This document shows positions 11,136 to 23,680 of a DNA stretch of 64,000 nucleotides, one piece after another; the stretch's first letter is position 1; the number at the start of each line of letters is the position of its first letter. The stretch is from Panulirus ornatus (Eukaryota; Arthropoda; Malacostraca; Decapoda; Palinuridae), in assembly GCF_036320965.1 (NCBI RefSeq), contig NC_092276.1:10468298-10532297 (forward strand), in the 5' to 3' direction. Under the pieces are notes generated by a model. The model made no database searches, had not been told where the DNA came from, and saw nothing but the letters and a program-made list of their open reading frames with translations. The translations under genes and the position numbers were made by a program.

Positions 11136-11393
11136 TGAATAGTCATTTCCTTATATAATTCGTTTTTTACATATCTTTTCCTATAACATTTTTAACTGCA
11201 TGCGGAACTTGCGTAGAACAGCGTTAAACCTGAGCCATTAAAACTTTTGTGAATAATGGGTATAGGATTACATGCATTAATTACATTCATTAATTATGAC
11301 ACATATCGAGTAAGGTGGATGTATTAATCACACAAATGTAATTATATAATCCCATTAGTAATTACTTTTGTTCTTTACAGTAGCTTTTAAAAG

Positions 11394-11396
<3 letters not shown>

Positions 11397-11458
<62 letters not shown>
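11397..11458. repeat. (TC)n microsatellite
   Basis: An uninterrupted CT run of about 31 units. Confidence 0.98.
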
Positions 11459-11461
<3 letters not shown>

Positions 11462-12009
11462 GACCAAGCTATCAAGGGAAAAGTATTTCATACTATTTTT
11501 TCTTCTCTCTCCCCCAAAAAAATACAGTAGATGATGATGATGATGAAGACCAAAAAAAAAAAATCCATACTTAACAACCTATGTTTCCGACGCCGTGATG
11601 TCAACATTACAATAGATTATGAAAAAATACGTCCCGGCTTACAACCCTTGTTTCCGGTCCTGTGTTGTAAACAGGACGTCGTCATAAGAACCCCCTGTCC
11701 CTTATATTTAATTCCAGAATGCTCTTCGTACTGTGAAGGGAAAAGGGAACCGCCGCCATATACATGGCAAACACTTATCTCGAATCTTTAGATAAGAAGA
11801 AAAAAAAAATGGTTGAGAAATCCTTTCCTCTGCAGCGAGATCCCATTTACATTTTTATGACCCTTTTACTCTATAGATATTAAGACACTTAGGAAGAATT
11901 GCATTGAAAATGCAGTGTTTTTTGTCCACTAAGAATATTCAGCTTATCTGGTAGTTGAAGAGCCTTAACATGAGTATTCAGATTTTAAGAGTATTTGAAG
12001 AGTGTTTAA
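11459..12009. other. Anonymous non-coding stretch
   Basis: A short ATG/GAT run lies at 11530-11545, with no other recognised feature. Confidence 0.5.
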
Positions 12010-12360
12010 GAGCCTTTAAGATAGCCCGTTTTCCATTTGCTTTGCTTGATATGTATCTGTCGAGGTCGTGGTTCAAATACGTTCCAGCTCAGTTGTCCCC
12101 TCCCTCCCTCCTCATGCCTGTGTGTGCTGTGAACTGTCGCTCGTGCCTCTCCCCTGCGATGATCGTGATATCAGGGCAGTTTAAAAGCCTTTAAAAGAGC
12201 CCGTTTTCCGTCTGATTTGCTTGATATGTATCTGTCGAGGTTGTGGTTCAAATACGTTCCAGCTCACTTGTCCCCTCCCTCCTCCTCAAGCCTGTGTGTG
12301 CTATGTACTGTCGCTGGTGTCTCTTCCCTGAGATGATCGTAGCCTCTGGGCAGTTAATGT
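12010..12360. repeat. 175-bp tandem duplication
   Basis: Two units are offset by exactly 175 bp ('gcccgttttcc' at 12024 and 12199; 'cgagg' at 12061 and 12236). They share 'gcttgatatgtatctgtcga' and 'caaatacgttccagctca'. Divergence is visible but low. Open frames of 79 and 61 codons in the units are not the same frame of the repeat and look accidental. Confidence 0.92.
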
Positions 12361-13765
12361 CAAGTATCTCACGGCAAAACTGCGCTCGCAAGGAAGCCAG
12401 GGGAAAGAACCGGCAATATACGCCATAGTGGCTGGAGGGTAAGAGAAAAATTCTTAAGTGTAGCGAACTGTTCTCATTCGACACGCGAGTCACAATTAGC
12501 TACTTTAGAATACTGTGGCCGACGTTGCTACACATATAACGAAGACTGGAAAAACAGGATTCATTCGTATTTTGTTTTTTTTTTACTGTGTAATATATAC
12601 TACTAATATTTGGCAGTATTATAACCTTGTTTTGGCTTCTTCTACACAAATGGTTTCCTCTCCTTACACAAGGAACGTATGGGGTGAGGAGAAAATGTAA
12701 CCAAACTTTGTTCACTTTTGTAAAAATGTAAAGGAAATATTTGGCTTTGATATAAGATAACTAGGATATCGCTGAATACTAAAGTAAAAGAAAATATGTT
12801 TAATTTTCCAGAAACTTGATATATGTCTCCTGATAAATTCCAGTACAGAGAGAAATTCTCCTTTCTATCCGTTCAAATCAATTTGCAATAGACATTTTGA
12901 AATATAATATCACACTCGTGTGCCGTGGCTGTAAAACTTGAGTAAAACGAACTCTCAAAAGCAGATTAAATGTACATACAGTACATGCATTGAATATGAC
13001 GTAGCATTCTATCATTTCGAACATGCGTAGGGGAATATATTTCAACCCAGTAGAAATGTTTTCTTCAGTTCCTGTACGTCTGAATATACAGGGAGAGAAT
13101 CATATATACCTTTCGTCCCCTGCTTTTAGCGTCTTCGAATAAACAGAAAAAATATAAGGAAAAAATCATCTCTCTTCCACTAAAATGAATTCACCTATAG
13201 CTCCATCTGTAATGGCCACTCGTAAGGAGACATTGCTAACCTAGAAAATTAAATTTTTCAACCATATAACAGATAATATATGGAGCATATACTATAGAAA
13301 GTCTAACAAAGCCATTTCTACGACCAATGACACATCATGAATATAAACACCATTGTGCATATTTCTTATAGATATACATGTTCACTGTTATCATTTTAGC
13401 GAATCTCACGATCTTAGATCACTCAAATATTTTAATACTAGATATCATGACACAGGAAACATACTGATTTCATATCTTGTAGGTAAGAAAATTTTCGTAA
13501 ATGATTTACATTTCCGTTCCTGATGTTACTTACAACCCCGTGTACGGCAGCAGCAAGACACAAATTCACTTTATGAGTCCAGACGACACGGCGAAATGTC
13601 TCACAAAAGGGAAATACACAAAGGGAATAAGATTTTTCACCAAGATTTCCCCCCAAAACTCTAAACATTTGCATAACGAAGATTTGTTAAGACTATCCAA
13701 GGTGAAGGTACGAGTCTTCGGTGGGCTAAACATCTTCCATATATTGAGCCGTGTGCCAGACAGCC

Positions 13766-13769
<4 letters not shown>
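12361..13769. other. Anonymous AT-rich stretch
   Basis: About 1.4 kb of AT-rich sequence with no recognised repeat. An open frame starting at 13501 (+) gives about 90 non-repetitive residues before running into the CT array. No domain is recognised and I do not call it a gene. Confidence 0.55.

Positions 13770-13855
<86 letters not shown>
13770..13855. repeat. (CT)n microsatellite
   Basis: An uninterrupted CT run of about 43 units. Confidence 0.98.
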
Positions 13856-13857
<2 letters not shown>

Positions 13858-13990
13858 TCCTATCTGCTGGGCACACAGTCCAGCTGGCTGCTTGACCAAT
13901 TATGTACGTTGCAAAGTTTAAAATGTATTCATGGAAATTGGCCTATCTGTCTGTTTATCCACATAGAGAGATAAATGGAATGATTTGCGA

Positions 13991-14075
13991 GATGGTGGAA
14001 ATACCTATTTTAAGTGATGGTGGAAATACCTATTTTAAGTGATGGTGGAAATACCTATTTTAAGTGATGGTGGAG
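13991..14075. repeat. 25-bp minisatellite, 3 identical units plus a partial
   Basis: Units at 13991, 14016 and 14041 are identical ('gatggtggaaatacctattt' + 'taagt'), with a fourth diverging after 'gatggtgga'. Complete identity suggests recent expansion. Confidence 0.96.
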
Positions 14076-14556
14076 ACTCCTCATTTTCCCCTCTTAAAAA
14101 GTCTACAGTATTGCGGATGAAATCCCAAATGGGATTCCACGTCATCATTAAAGTCATTTTCCTTGCAAAGCAAGACAGATAATTGACACCATTTTTCTGT
14201 ATATAATATGTCTGTTATGTGGTCAGTGGTGTATAATACCCACGCGTGCAACTTGACCACTAGGGCAAAAATGCTGTAAGTAAATAAACAGGGGGCAATA
14301 AAAGTGTATCCCCCGAGGAATTAAAAAAAGAAACCGAAGTGGAAATATTGTATGACAATCAACGCAGTTGTTATGATGGTGTGTGCCCTACTGACACATT
14401 ACTGACTGTGTTTGTGATGCTTCAGGTAACGGTAGAGCAATGGATGTCTTTTGACGGGTGCATCGTTGTCTATATATCGTCTATGGTAACTCTATATTGC
14501 TATCATTATTAGTAATAGTTGTAGTGGTGGTAAGAGAAGTTGTTATAGTAGTGGTA
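14076..14556. other. Anonymous non-coding stretch
   Basis: No gene, RNA or repeat is recognised. Confidence 0.5.
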
Positions 14557-14888
<332 letters not shown>

Positions 14889-15189
14889 ATTTTATTTTCA
14901 TCATTACTTTGACCATTATCATCATTCTTTAACTCCTAATTAATTTTCCCTTCTCTAACTTTTTAAATAAAGTTTTGTATAAACTTTCAGACAGGTAAAA
15001 CACTTAGTCCAGCCGGCTTACATTAGATTTGCATAGGTATCAAGTGCTTTGCATATCGTTCGCTCATATATGTATATTTTTATCTAGATATTTAGAACTC
15101 TACATCGCAAAGTTTTTTTCCTCCGGAAATGAATGAAATACGTATATCACAACCTTGTTAACTAATACAACCCCAACAACACTTTACCT

Positions 15190-15265
15190 TGCCAACATCA
15201 CAACCATGCCAAAATTACAACCATGCCAACATCACAACCATGCCAACATCACAACCATGCCACCA
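15190..15265. repeat. 17-bp minisatellite
   Basis: 'catgccaacatcacaac' repeats about four times before grading into the next array. Confidence 0.9.
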
Positions 15266-15575
15266 GCATAACCCACCACCCCTCACTTCCCACAGTGGGT
15301 ACTGGTCCTTACCCTTCCACTATATTGACAACCATGCCACCAATACAACCTCCACTGCCCACAGTGGGTACTACAGGTCCTCACCCTTCCCCAGCCTTGA
15401 CAACCATGACACCAATACAACCCCCACTGCCCACAGTGGGTACTAGTCCCCACCCTTCCTCCACCTTGACAACCATGACACCAGCACAACCCCCACTTCC
15501 CACAGTGGGTTCTAGTCCCCACCCTTCCACCACATTAACAACCATGCCACCAGTACAGCCCTACCAACGCTAAGT
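15266..15575 (+). repeat. 69-72-bp tandem array with P/T-rich frame
   Basis: 'cacagtgggt' recurs at 15291, 15360, 15432 and 15501, so unit lengths are 69, 72 and 69, all multiples of three. One plus-strand frame (15223-15573) stays open through the array and ends with TAA. It gives a 23-24-residue unit containing 'LPTVGTSPHPSSTLTTM' and PP. This could be a mucin-like exon, but no signal peptide or flanking splice context is convincing. Another frame is also long, so I treat it as a repeat. Confidence 0.85.
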
Positions 15576-16260
15576 GATGGGTTTCCATCCTCCCACCCTC
15601 TTCACCACACTGACAACCCTACCAGCATTAGCCACCACAATCATGCTTTAAGCTTTCCGTTTTCGTTTTGTTGTTCCAAACTACCAATTGGATTGTAATG
15701 TTCATATTGAGGCTCGTGTCGCGTGCCACTGAAAGACCCAATAGCCTTAAAGTTACACTTAAAGTTCAGGATGTTGGATGGGTCACCAATTCACCATACA
15801 ACAGCTTGTCATTGTCTGTTGAGGGAGTCCCTTGAGTTAACAAGTATAGACCATTTTGAATCTTTGTGATTCAATACTGTCCACCATCTTTCCTCTGGTC
15901 ATTTATTTATTCAACCACCTTCAAGTGAATTGATCCTCTCTTATCATGACTTTATAAGTAAATGTTTGAAATCCCTCGTTTTTCCTCTCTAATCTATTGG
16001 CAAATCTTCTCGTTCTTCGGTATGATTTCTCATTTGATTTTATCTCTTTCTCCAACTGTGGAAAACTCATATTTCTCCCCAGAACTTTTTTTTTTCATTT
16101 CTGCAGCTTTGTGCTCTTTTCTCACAGCATCATCTCTATTTCCACCTGTAGATGTCGTCACATCTAATTGCTCTTGATTACATGACCCTTACCGATTCTA
16201 TTATATAATCAAGAGTTACATTACTAAAAACACATCATACATCATCTTCACCCACCTTAG

Positions 16261-16263
<3 letters not shown>
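15576..16263. other. Anonymous non-coding stretch
   Basis: No gene or repeat is recognised. Confidence 0.5.

Positions 16264-16306
<43 letters not shown>
16264..16306. repeat. (GT)n microsatellite
   Basis: An uninterrupted TG run of about 21 units. Confidence 0.98.
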
Positions 16307-16307
<1 letters not shown>

Positions 16308-16768
16308 GGAAAACAAGATTATCAAACACACAGCTATGTTACGTGTTAAGACTTTTTCTCGTTTTATGTCAGAAGATCCCCACAAGAGGGTAAAGTTTTT
16401 TTCTTATTCTTTCTAATGAAAGGCACAGTTAATTAAGATGAGACCAATTACTATATCACTCTTTAATCCCCAAGGTTCCCTGTCTTCGTCTACTGTTCTA
16501 ATATACCAGTCAGTCACTGAATTCGTCAATTAAACCTTCACCGACCATCTCATCTTTCGAGTTCTTTAATCATTTCTGTAATTTGTGCCGCAAGTAATTA
16601 GGTCTGATGATTTCCCTGAGGAGTACATGCGAGAACAACAGAAATTAGTACCCCTCATCCCCCTACCCAGTTGAGAATTATAACTATCAAATTTACCCCG
16701 CACCAATTACTGTCTCGTAAGCTTAAGAACAGCGATGGTTTACGACATATGTTTGTGAGTGTGTTTTT
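16307..16768. other. Anonymous non-coding stretch
   Basis: No gene, RNA or repeat is recognised. Confidence 0.5.
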
Positions 16769-16769
16769 G

Positions 16770-16823
<54 letters not shown>
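16769..16823. repeat. Compound (AT)n(GT)n
   Basis: A TA run passes directly into a GT run. Confidence 0.97.
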
Positions 16824-16902
16824 AAACAGTTAGTTATTCATATATCTTACAGTGGATATGAACGTACGAACGCTAATTTATACACAAAAATACGAACCCA
16901 CT

Positions 16903-16904
<2 letters not shown>

Positions 16905-16949
<45 letters not shown>
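16905..16949. repeat. (CA)n microsatellite
   Basis: A CA run 82 bp after the GT run, so complementary GT and CA tracts face each other. Confidence 0.97.
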
Positions 16950-16951
<2 letters not shown>

Positions 16952-17647
16952 ACTGTTAGATCAAAACTTGATAGACATTATGTTATATACATTTTCCCTA
17001 CCTTCCCTTGACAGCTCTAGCAGAATAGTGGTGATCACTTGGCGTCTCCCGAGGATAAGCCCCTGAAACTTCGTCTCTGAAGAAGGATGAGCAAAGGGAA
17101 ACTCAGGAACTGGGGAAAGAAAAAGTGAGATAGAAAGTATATTGAACTCAGGAGAGATATGCCAGTTGGGCAGCGATGGATAGATGCCAAAATATAGAGG
17201 GCGATAGAAACTGATACATCTGGAATCTTGAGATCGAAATAAATGAGAGACATGAATCAAAAGAAGAATGAGAAGTATACGATGGTGTAAAGTAATATAG
17301 AAAAAAGACTAAAGGGAATAAGAACAAGAGGGAGATAAAAAACTAGGATGAAGTTAAGGAATCAGAGAATGAGAAAGGGAGAATTAGAATGTAATTGACG
17401 GTTAGCTAAAGAAGGTATTCGATGAAAGAAGATGGGAATCACCATGCCAGTTGACTTGAACCCATCTCCTATCCCCGCTATCAAATTCAGGTACGTAAAA
17501 TACCTTTCGGCAGGAGGAGAGTTTGTGGTACTGCCGAATCCATCAGGTACATTTCATGCCCTCAGGGATATGCAAATTTATGGACCACAATGTGCAAAAG
17601 TAAACACGAGCGAGAATGACCAATGAAGTGATTACCGCTTTTAGGGT

Positions 17648-17649
<2 letters not shown>
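16950..17649. other. Anonymous non-coding stretch
   Basis: Purine-rich from about 17290 to 17430. No gene is recognised. A 64-codon frame at 17432 (+) contains 'caggtacgt', which resembles a splice donor, but no acceptor or conserved domain supports an exon. Confidence 0.5.

Positions 17650-17683
<34 letters not shown>
17650..17683. repeat. (GT)n microsatellite
   Basis: A GT run of about 17 units. Confidence 0.97.
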
Positions 17684-17685
<2 letters not shown>

Positions 17686-17773
17686 GTCGCTTCAGTGAGG
17701 ATAAATCATTAGATTTTTCATAATATGTGAAAGATACATCTGGGAAGAATCAAGTCTTGATCACATTACGAAA

Positions 17774-17895
17774 GGAGCGGCAAAGGTGGAAGGTGGAGGA
17801 GGTGGAAGAGGAGAAAAAAAATGAAAAAGAAGTGGAAGAGGAGGTGGAAGAGGAGAAAGAGAAGAAAAAGAGGAGGAGGAGGAGGAGGAGGAAGA
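17774..17895. repeat. Polypurine GA/GGA tract
   Basis: About 120 bp almost free of pyrimidines on the plus strand. The stretch 17845-17893 is nearly all purine, with (GGA)n at the end. Such tracts can form triplex DNA. The open frames reading E/K or S runs are artefacts. Confidence 0.85.
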
Positions 17896-18142
17896 TGAAC
17901 CAAATGGGTCAAGAAGATCTACCAAGACTTGAGGCAAATGCAAGCAAACGATAAAGGTGAGGCCAGAGGGAAGAGTGAGCCAGCCGGTCATTAAACTCAA
18001 GGGAAAGTTTGATAAAAAGAAAAAAAAAACACGAGAGATATAAAGATAACGAAACCTCCTCGAGACATGAAAAGTTATGATGAAAATAGATCTCTTATCT
18101 AACCAACGCTTAACTCTACTAACCTATCCTAACCTCCTCTAA

Positions 18143-18145
<3 letters not shown>

Positions 18146-18214
<69 letters not shown>
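18146..18214. repeat. (AT)n microsatellite
   Basis: An uninterrupted TA run ending 24 bp before a LINE tail fragment. Confidence 0.98.
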
Positions 18215-18218
<4 letters not shown>

Positions 18219-18235
18219 TTATATGTTTGATATAA

Positions 18236-18306
18236 TTTGTCTTTGTTTTCGCGTCAGCGAGGTAACGGAAGGTAACAGACGAAAGAATGGCCCAACGCAC
18301 CCACCA
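18236..18306 (-). mobile_element. LINE 3' tail fragment (family A), short
   Basis: Plus-strand 'cgcgtcagcgaggtaacgg' and 'aacagacgaaagaatggccc' match the terminal part of the LINE tails at 55128 and 56990. The piece is truncated within the 'cccaacgcacccac' region, where it passes into a CA array. Confidence 0.75.
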
Positions 18307-19136
<830 letters not shown>

Positions 19137-19177
<41 letters not shown>

Positions 19178-19250
19178 AAATCCCTAAACTATTTATCTAA
19201 TGATAATGATGATGATTGAAATGGTGGTCATGATGATGATGATGATGATA
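19137..19250. repeat. Two (GAT)n arrays in a short duplication
   Basis: (GAT)n at about 19137-19176 and 19227-19250 are each followed by 'aaaaa...cc.aaactatt.atct', indicating that array plus flank was duplicated. Confidence 0.85.
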
Positions 19251-21492
19251 AAAAAAAACCGAAACTATTCATCTTGACTCTAAAACTCACTCCCGTGCCA
19301 TTGCCTCTCACTCTCTTGCTGCCTCACGAAACTCATGGCCACATATCAAACTCGTTAGTGATGTGGGAGGGACAAGAGGCTGAAGTATTGACCCTCTGAG
19401 ACACACTGGAATGCTGTGGTTTGAAAGTAGCCCAGAGCACCGACAGTGTATGACATATATTAGACTTCTGTGAAGCGATGGAGAACGCGAGAGGCCATGA
19501 ATATTGGGAGAAGTACACTTCGTATGCATTCCTATGACCGCTGCCATGACCCCCAGCATTCAAATATCTATCACACAATGTGTCGACATCATTGGCACCT
19601 GATATTCTGATCCTCGCGATTTTCGTATGATATACGACCAGTGGGTACGTTCCTGACCTACACTTTGTGCTCACAACCCCAGGAGAGGCGCTTCTGAAGG
19701 GGTCAGGGACCTGGATGGCTGGTGTAAGGGACCTTGTGCCGTTCCTCGAGTCAAATATCAGCTTGGAATGAGCCTTCCTTCAACCTTTCTTCGATAGCGG
19801 CTTCGAACACCAGACGTTGCTTGGATGAAGTAAATAGACTGATTCTGTTCAGTAATTGAGGTCAAAATGGTGAGCATGGGTGATGTATTAGAAGAATGGA
19901 TTTGTAAATGATTCTGAGAAAGCTGTAAATATGGGGAGGAGAGAGTTGTAAATAAATGAATCAAGTCGACGTGTTGGTGTTGCATGGTAGAAGAGACGTA
20001 AACAAATGAGGGTTCGTCTCGGGGATGTGTGACATCCCCCAGCTGCTGGATGTGACCACTCTTGTTGCAGGTCACAGGAATCGACTTTCACAGCTCAAGG
20101 ACACATTGTACCCTTTCGTGAAGGTATATACATCACTGTCCTTTTTCTTCATATGTCACATATCCAGCTAATACTTTTCCAAAATCATGTCCATTTGCAT
20201 TCAGAGATGCATGTCCATCTTTGCAGAGGCGCACAAGGTACTCTTTTTTGCTTCTGGGTTTTTCCTCTTCTTTCCTCAACTTTCGTATTCATATCCTCCT
20301 CCAGCAGTATAACATTTCTCATCTGGGCAACTTCCCTCACCTTTTCCTAGCTGACTTCCAACTTTGCCTGCCCCATAAGCAGTGACAGCAGCGTCAGATG
20401 TTGGAGTCGACACAGACAAAAGAAAAAAAAAGGTCTTTTTCAGTAAAAGCTTTTTAGTTCGCCTTTATTAACACCCCCTCGTAAGTTCGACGTCGTAAAT
20501 CCTATTCGTTTTCTGAGCACCTGTCTTTTATTGTGCATGTGCTTTGGAGAGCTGTCCCTTCCTTTGATCGTTCTGAATTCTTTAACACAGTCGTTTGCCA
20601 ACTAAACACAAGCCATCCAAAGGGGCTTTGTTGATGGGACAATGTCGTAATATAGGGACGTCTGGCTCTAGTCCAACTGAACATATTCCACCCACTGGAT
20701 CTCGTACGAATGTATGATATTCATTTGACCAAGTAACTTGCAAAATAATGTAGCCATTTAGCCAATTAAAGCAAAAGCAAGATACTTTATTTCATGCTGA
20801 GTATGAAGAGGTTCCCTCATTACCACGACAGTGTGTGTGTGTGTGTAAAACACTAGCTTGGGGCCTTTCCCTGACGGTGCTACAAGGGGCAGTGTGGCAT
20901 TCAGGTGTTGAAAGAACTGCTAAGAAAACACACTCAGAGAGAAAGAGAGAGAGAGAAAAAAAAGGAGAAAACTCGTTGAATATCTTGTTCATGGTGCGAG
21001 GCTTAAATGAGTCGTGTCGCTAAATATTCTCTGGTTTGTTGTCGACCTTCACAAATTCCTCTGCGCCAGAGCCTGAGTGCCGATGACGCTCATTAACTCA
21101 CTAACTACTTCGTCTCTAATTAGCGTAAAGAGCGACTGATGTCTTTCAAGCCACTGTTTGTAAGAGTTCCATCACAGAGGATAAGTTGGTTTCAATTTCA
21201 CGTAATTGTAGTTAATGAGTCCACAAGAGACGGTGGGGATAGGGAAAGGAGTGGCCTCAGTTCACTACTAATGGATTGTATGTTAATTACTTTCTCAAGA
21301 AATGACAACAGAGGTAAGACTGATTAATGTTTAATGATATGAAACTTTGTGAAAGGCCTGAGAGCATAAGACCCGAGGTTGTATAAGATCAATTAACGTT
21401 TGCTTTCTTACATGGATGGATTTTTTGTCTTTAATCGAGGACATCTTTTTGGTACTGGTTGACAGTTAATGGAGGAGGACACACTAGAAGAT
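19251..21492. other. Anonymous non-coding stretch
   Basis: About 2.2 kb without a recognised repeat family. A minus-strand frame at 19333-19674 (113 codons) has mixed composition but no recognised domain. A short GA patch lies at 20937-20958. Confidence 0.5.
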
Positions 21493-21584
21493 AGGAGGTC
21501 CAAAGAGAGAGAGTTGGTGTTGGTGTGGTGGTGAAGATAGGAGGTCCAAAGAGAGAGAGTTGGTGTTGGTGTGGTGGTGATGTT
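21493..21584. repeat. 46-bp tandem duplication
   Basis: 'aggaggtccaaagagagaga' starts at 21493 and 21539. Both copies continue 'gttggtgttggtgtggtggt' with no visible difference. Confidence 0.95.
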
Positions 21585-22108
21585 TGTGGTGCTGGAAGGT
21601 GCAGCTGGTGTAGAAGATGGTGTTGGTATTGTAGATTGGTACTGGAGTTGCAGAGGGTGCTGTATTTGTAGGAGGTGTGCTAATGGTGTGCTACAGGTAG
21701 CACAAAAAAAAAGGTTGAGAGGTTTGTTCATGTTAGCGACGGCTGCTACACGTTGGTCATAAACTAGCTTTTGATGGCAGCGGTGCCGATGATGGTAGAG
21801 ATGATCCATCCAGGACTGGTGGTCAAGTGTTAGTGATCGTGGTGGTGTTTATACACCCTGGAAGGATCGTACAAGTGGGTCGTGTGGTTTTCCAACACCC
21901 GAATCTCAGTAATGCTCCCCCTTGTCGATGGCCTCACGATATCACGTCAGATCTCAAGCTCCTCTGCCATGGGTGAGGAAGGCGAGGTGGCCTGGCAAAT
22001 TAACGTCCTGGAACACATATTGGAAGGCTGACGTCGACTGTAGCCACAAATACTGATACAGTATGATAGATATTAGAATTCTGGAGGGTTGCAATGGTAC
22101 CAGCGAAC

Positions 22109-22235
22109 AGGAATACTGAGGAAAAACTGTCTGTCGATAGTTTTTAGGGAGGGCGTAAGGATATGAGATGCCAGGAATACTGAGGGAGAACTGTGTGTCA
22201 GTATTCTTAAGGAGGGGCAGTTTTTGGATCACGTG
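22109..22235. repeat. 64-bp tandem duplication, diverged
   Basis: 'aggaatactgagg' begins at 22109 and 22173 and is followed in both by 'aactgt.tgtc' and a 'tagt/tattctta.gga' segment. It lies inside the 160-codon minus-strand frame at 21954-22436. Confidence 0.85.
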
Positions 22236-22788
22236 TAAATGCTCTAAAATGATAGACTTTGAAGGAGGAGAGGCTCTCGGGTGTGAGTGTGGTGAGAGGG
22301 GCAGCTGGTGGCATGGCTGGTTATTGCTAAGTAGAAGCGCTTGTTGTTTATATGATCTCTCCAACGTTTTCATGTCAGCGTTCTTTGACGCTGCCTTGAT
22401 TAGGGTTCTCGTATCTGTTGCACATGGTATCACCAATGCTTGCCACTTTTATACCTTGCCAGTAATCAGTATTTCTTACATAGCTTTAGCGTTACGCATA
22501 ACATTCTAAATCCGGGTGAAGCTGCACAAGTGGTTGGGCTGCTGGATAATCGGTGTAAGGATCCATGTCTCTCACTCTCCTAACCAGACCGTTAAACGAA
22601 AGGAATATTTGTCCGTATTTTTCTCACAATTTTTTCTCTTATTTCTTTTCCATTCTCATGATTTGCCCAGACCGAAATGGTGCACTTGACCACAGGCTCT
22701 CACTTAGCCAATCGTCCATAAGAGTAAAAATGAAAATAGGCAAACACTTAGGCTAAAGGAAACTCGTAAACTTAGATGCACTACCACC

Positions 22789-22789
<1 letters not shown>

Positions 22790-22870
<81 letters not shown>
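22790..22870. repeat. Compound (GT)n(GA)n
   Basis: A short GT run followed by about 35 GA units. Confidence 0.97.
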
Positions 22871-22873
<3 letters not shown>

Positions 22874-23239
22874 GTACTTCCCAATGACCAAGCAATCGTC
22901 GAATTCAGACTCGAACTGGACCTCGGATCTATCTCTGTCGTAAGGCTTACAACTCCATATCCCGAAGCGAGACAATCCTCCATCTTCCCCTGCGACCTTC
23001 GAAACCCCCTTTGTCTTGGCAGGCACCAGCCTATCCACCGTGAGGCTGGAATTCCTTTGTAAGCTTAGACTGAACCTCGTCTTACGCCCACGGATGGCAG
23101 CAGGGAACACCAGAAACTGGAGTTGATAAGGATGAAACTAACTCATTATTATTCCCTGCCTAAGGCGACCATATGGCGAGCGAAGGCGCCGGAGGACAAC
23201 GCTACGAGAGCATGAATACATTCACGAGGATTGACGAAC

Positions 23240-23680
23240 GGCGTCACAGACGTCAACCAAAGAGGGAACGTTTACACGTCAACCAAAGATGGAACGTTTA
23301 CACGTTAACCAAAGATGGAACGTTTGCACGTCAACCAAAGATGGAACGTTCGCACGTCAACCAAAGAGGGAACGTTTACACGTCAACCAAAGAGGGAAGG
23401 TTTACACTTCAGCCAAAGAGGAAACGTTCGCACGCCAACCAAAGAGGAAACGTTTACACGTCAACCAAAGAGGAACCGTTCGCACGTCATCCAAAGAGGA
23501 AACGTTCGCACGTCAACCAAAGAGGGAACGTTCACACGTCAACCAAAGAGGGAATGTTTACACGTCAACCAAAGAGGAAACGTTCGCACGTTAACCAAAG
23601 AGGAAACGCTCACACATCAGCCAAAATGGAAACGTTCACGTCATCCAAAGAGGGAACGTTCACACGTAACATCCAGCAAA
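23240..23680. repeat. 26-bp minisatellite, about 16 units
   Basis: The unit 'cgtcaaccaaagagggaacg' + 'tttaca' repeats with 26-bp phase (for example 23251 and 23277). Because 26 is not a multiple of three, each reading frame cycles through all three phases, giving 26-residue protein repeats. All three plus frames remain open for 101-186 codons, which shows the openness comes from the unit lacking stops in every phase, not from coding selection. Confidence 0.95.

Noticed and set aside
13501..13974. 157-codon frame with about 90 non-repetitive residues
   Set aside because: It runs straight into the CT array, has no recognised domain or splice context, and is compatible with chance in AT-rich sequence.
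17432..17626. Possible exon with 'caggtacgt' donor
   Set aside because: There is no acceptor or polypyrimidine tract at a suitable place, no domain and only 64 codons.
18110..18145. Arthropod telomere-like CCTAA/TTAGG units (also near 32445-32458)
   Set aside because: There are only two to four imperfect units in each place, too few to call an interstitial telomere repeat.
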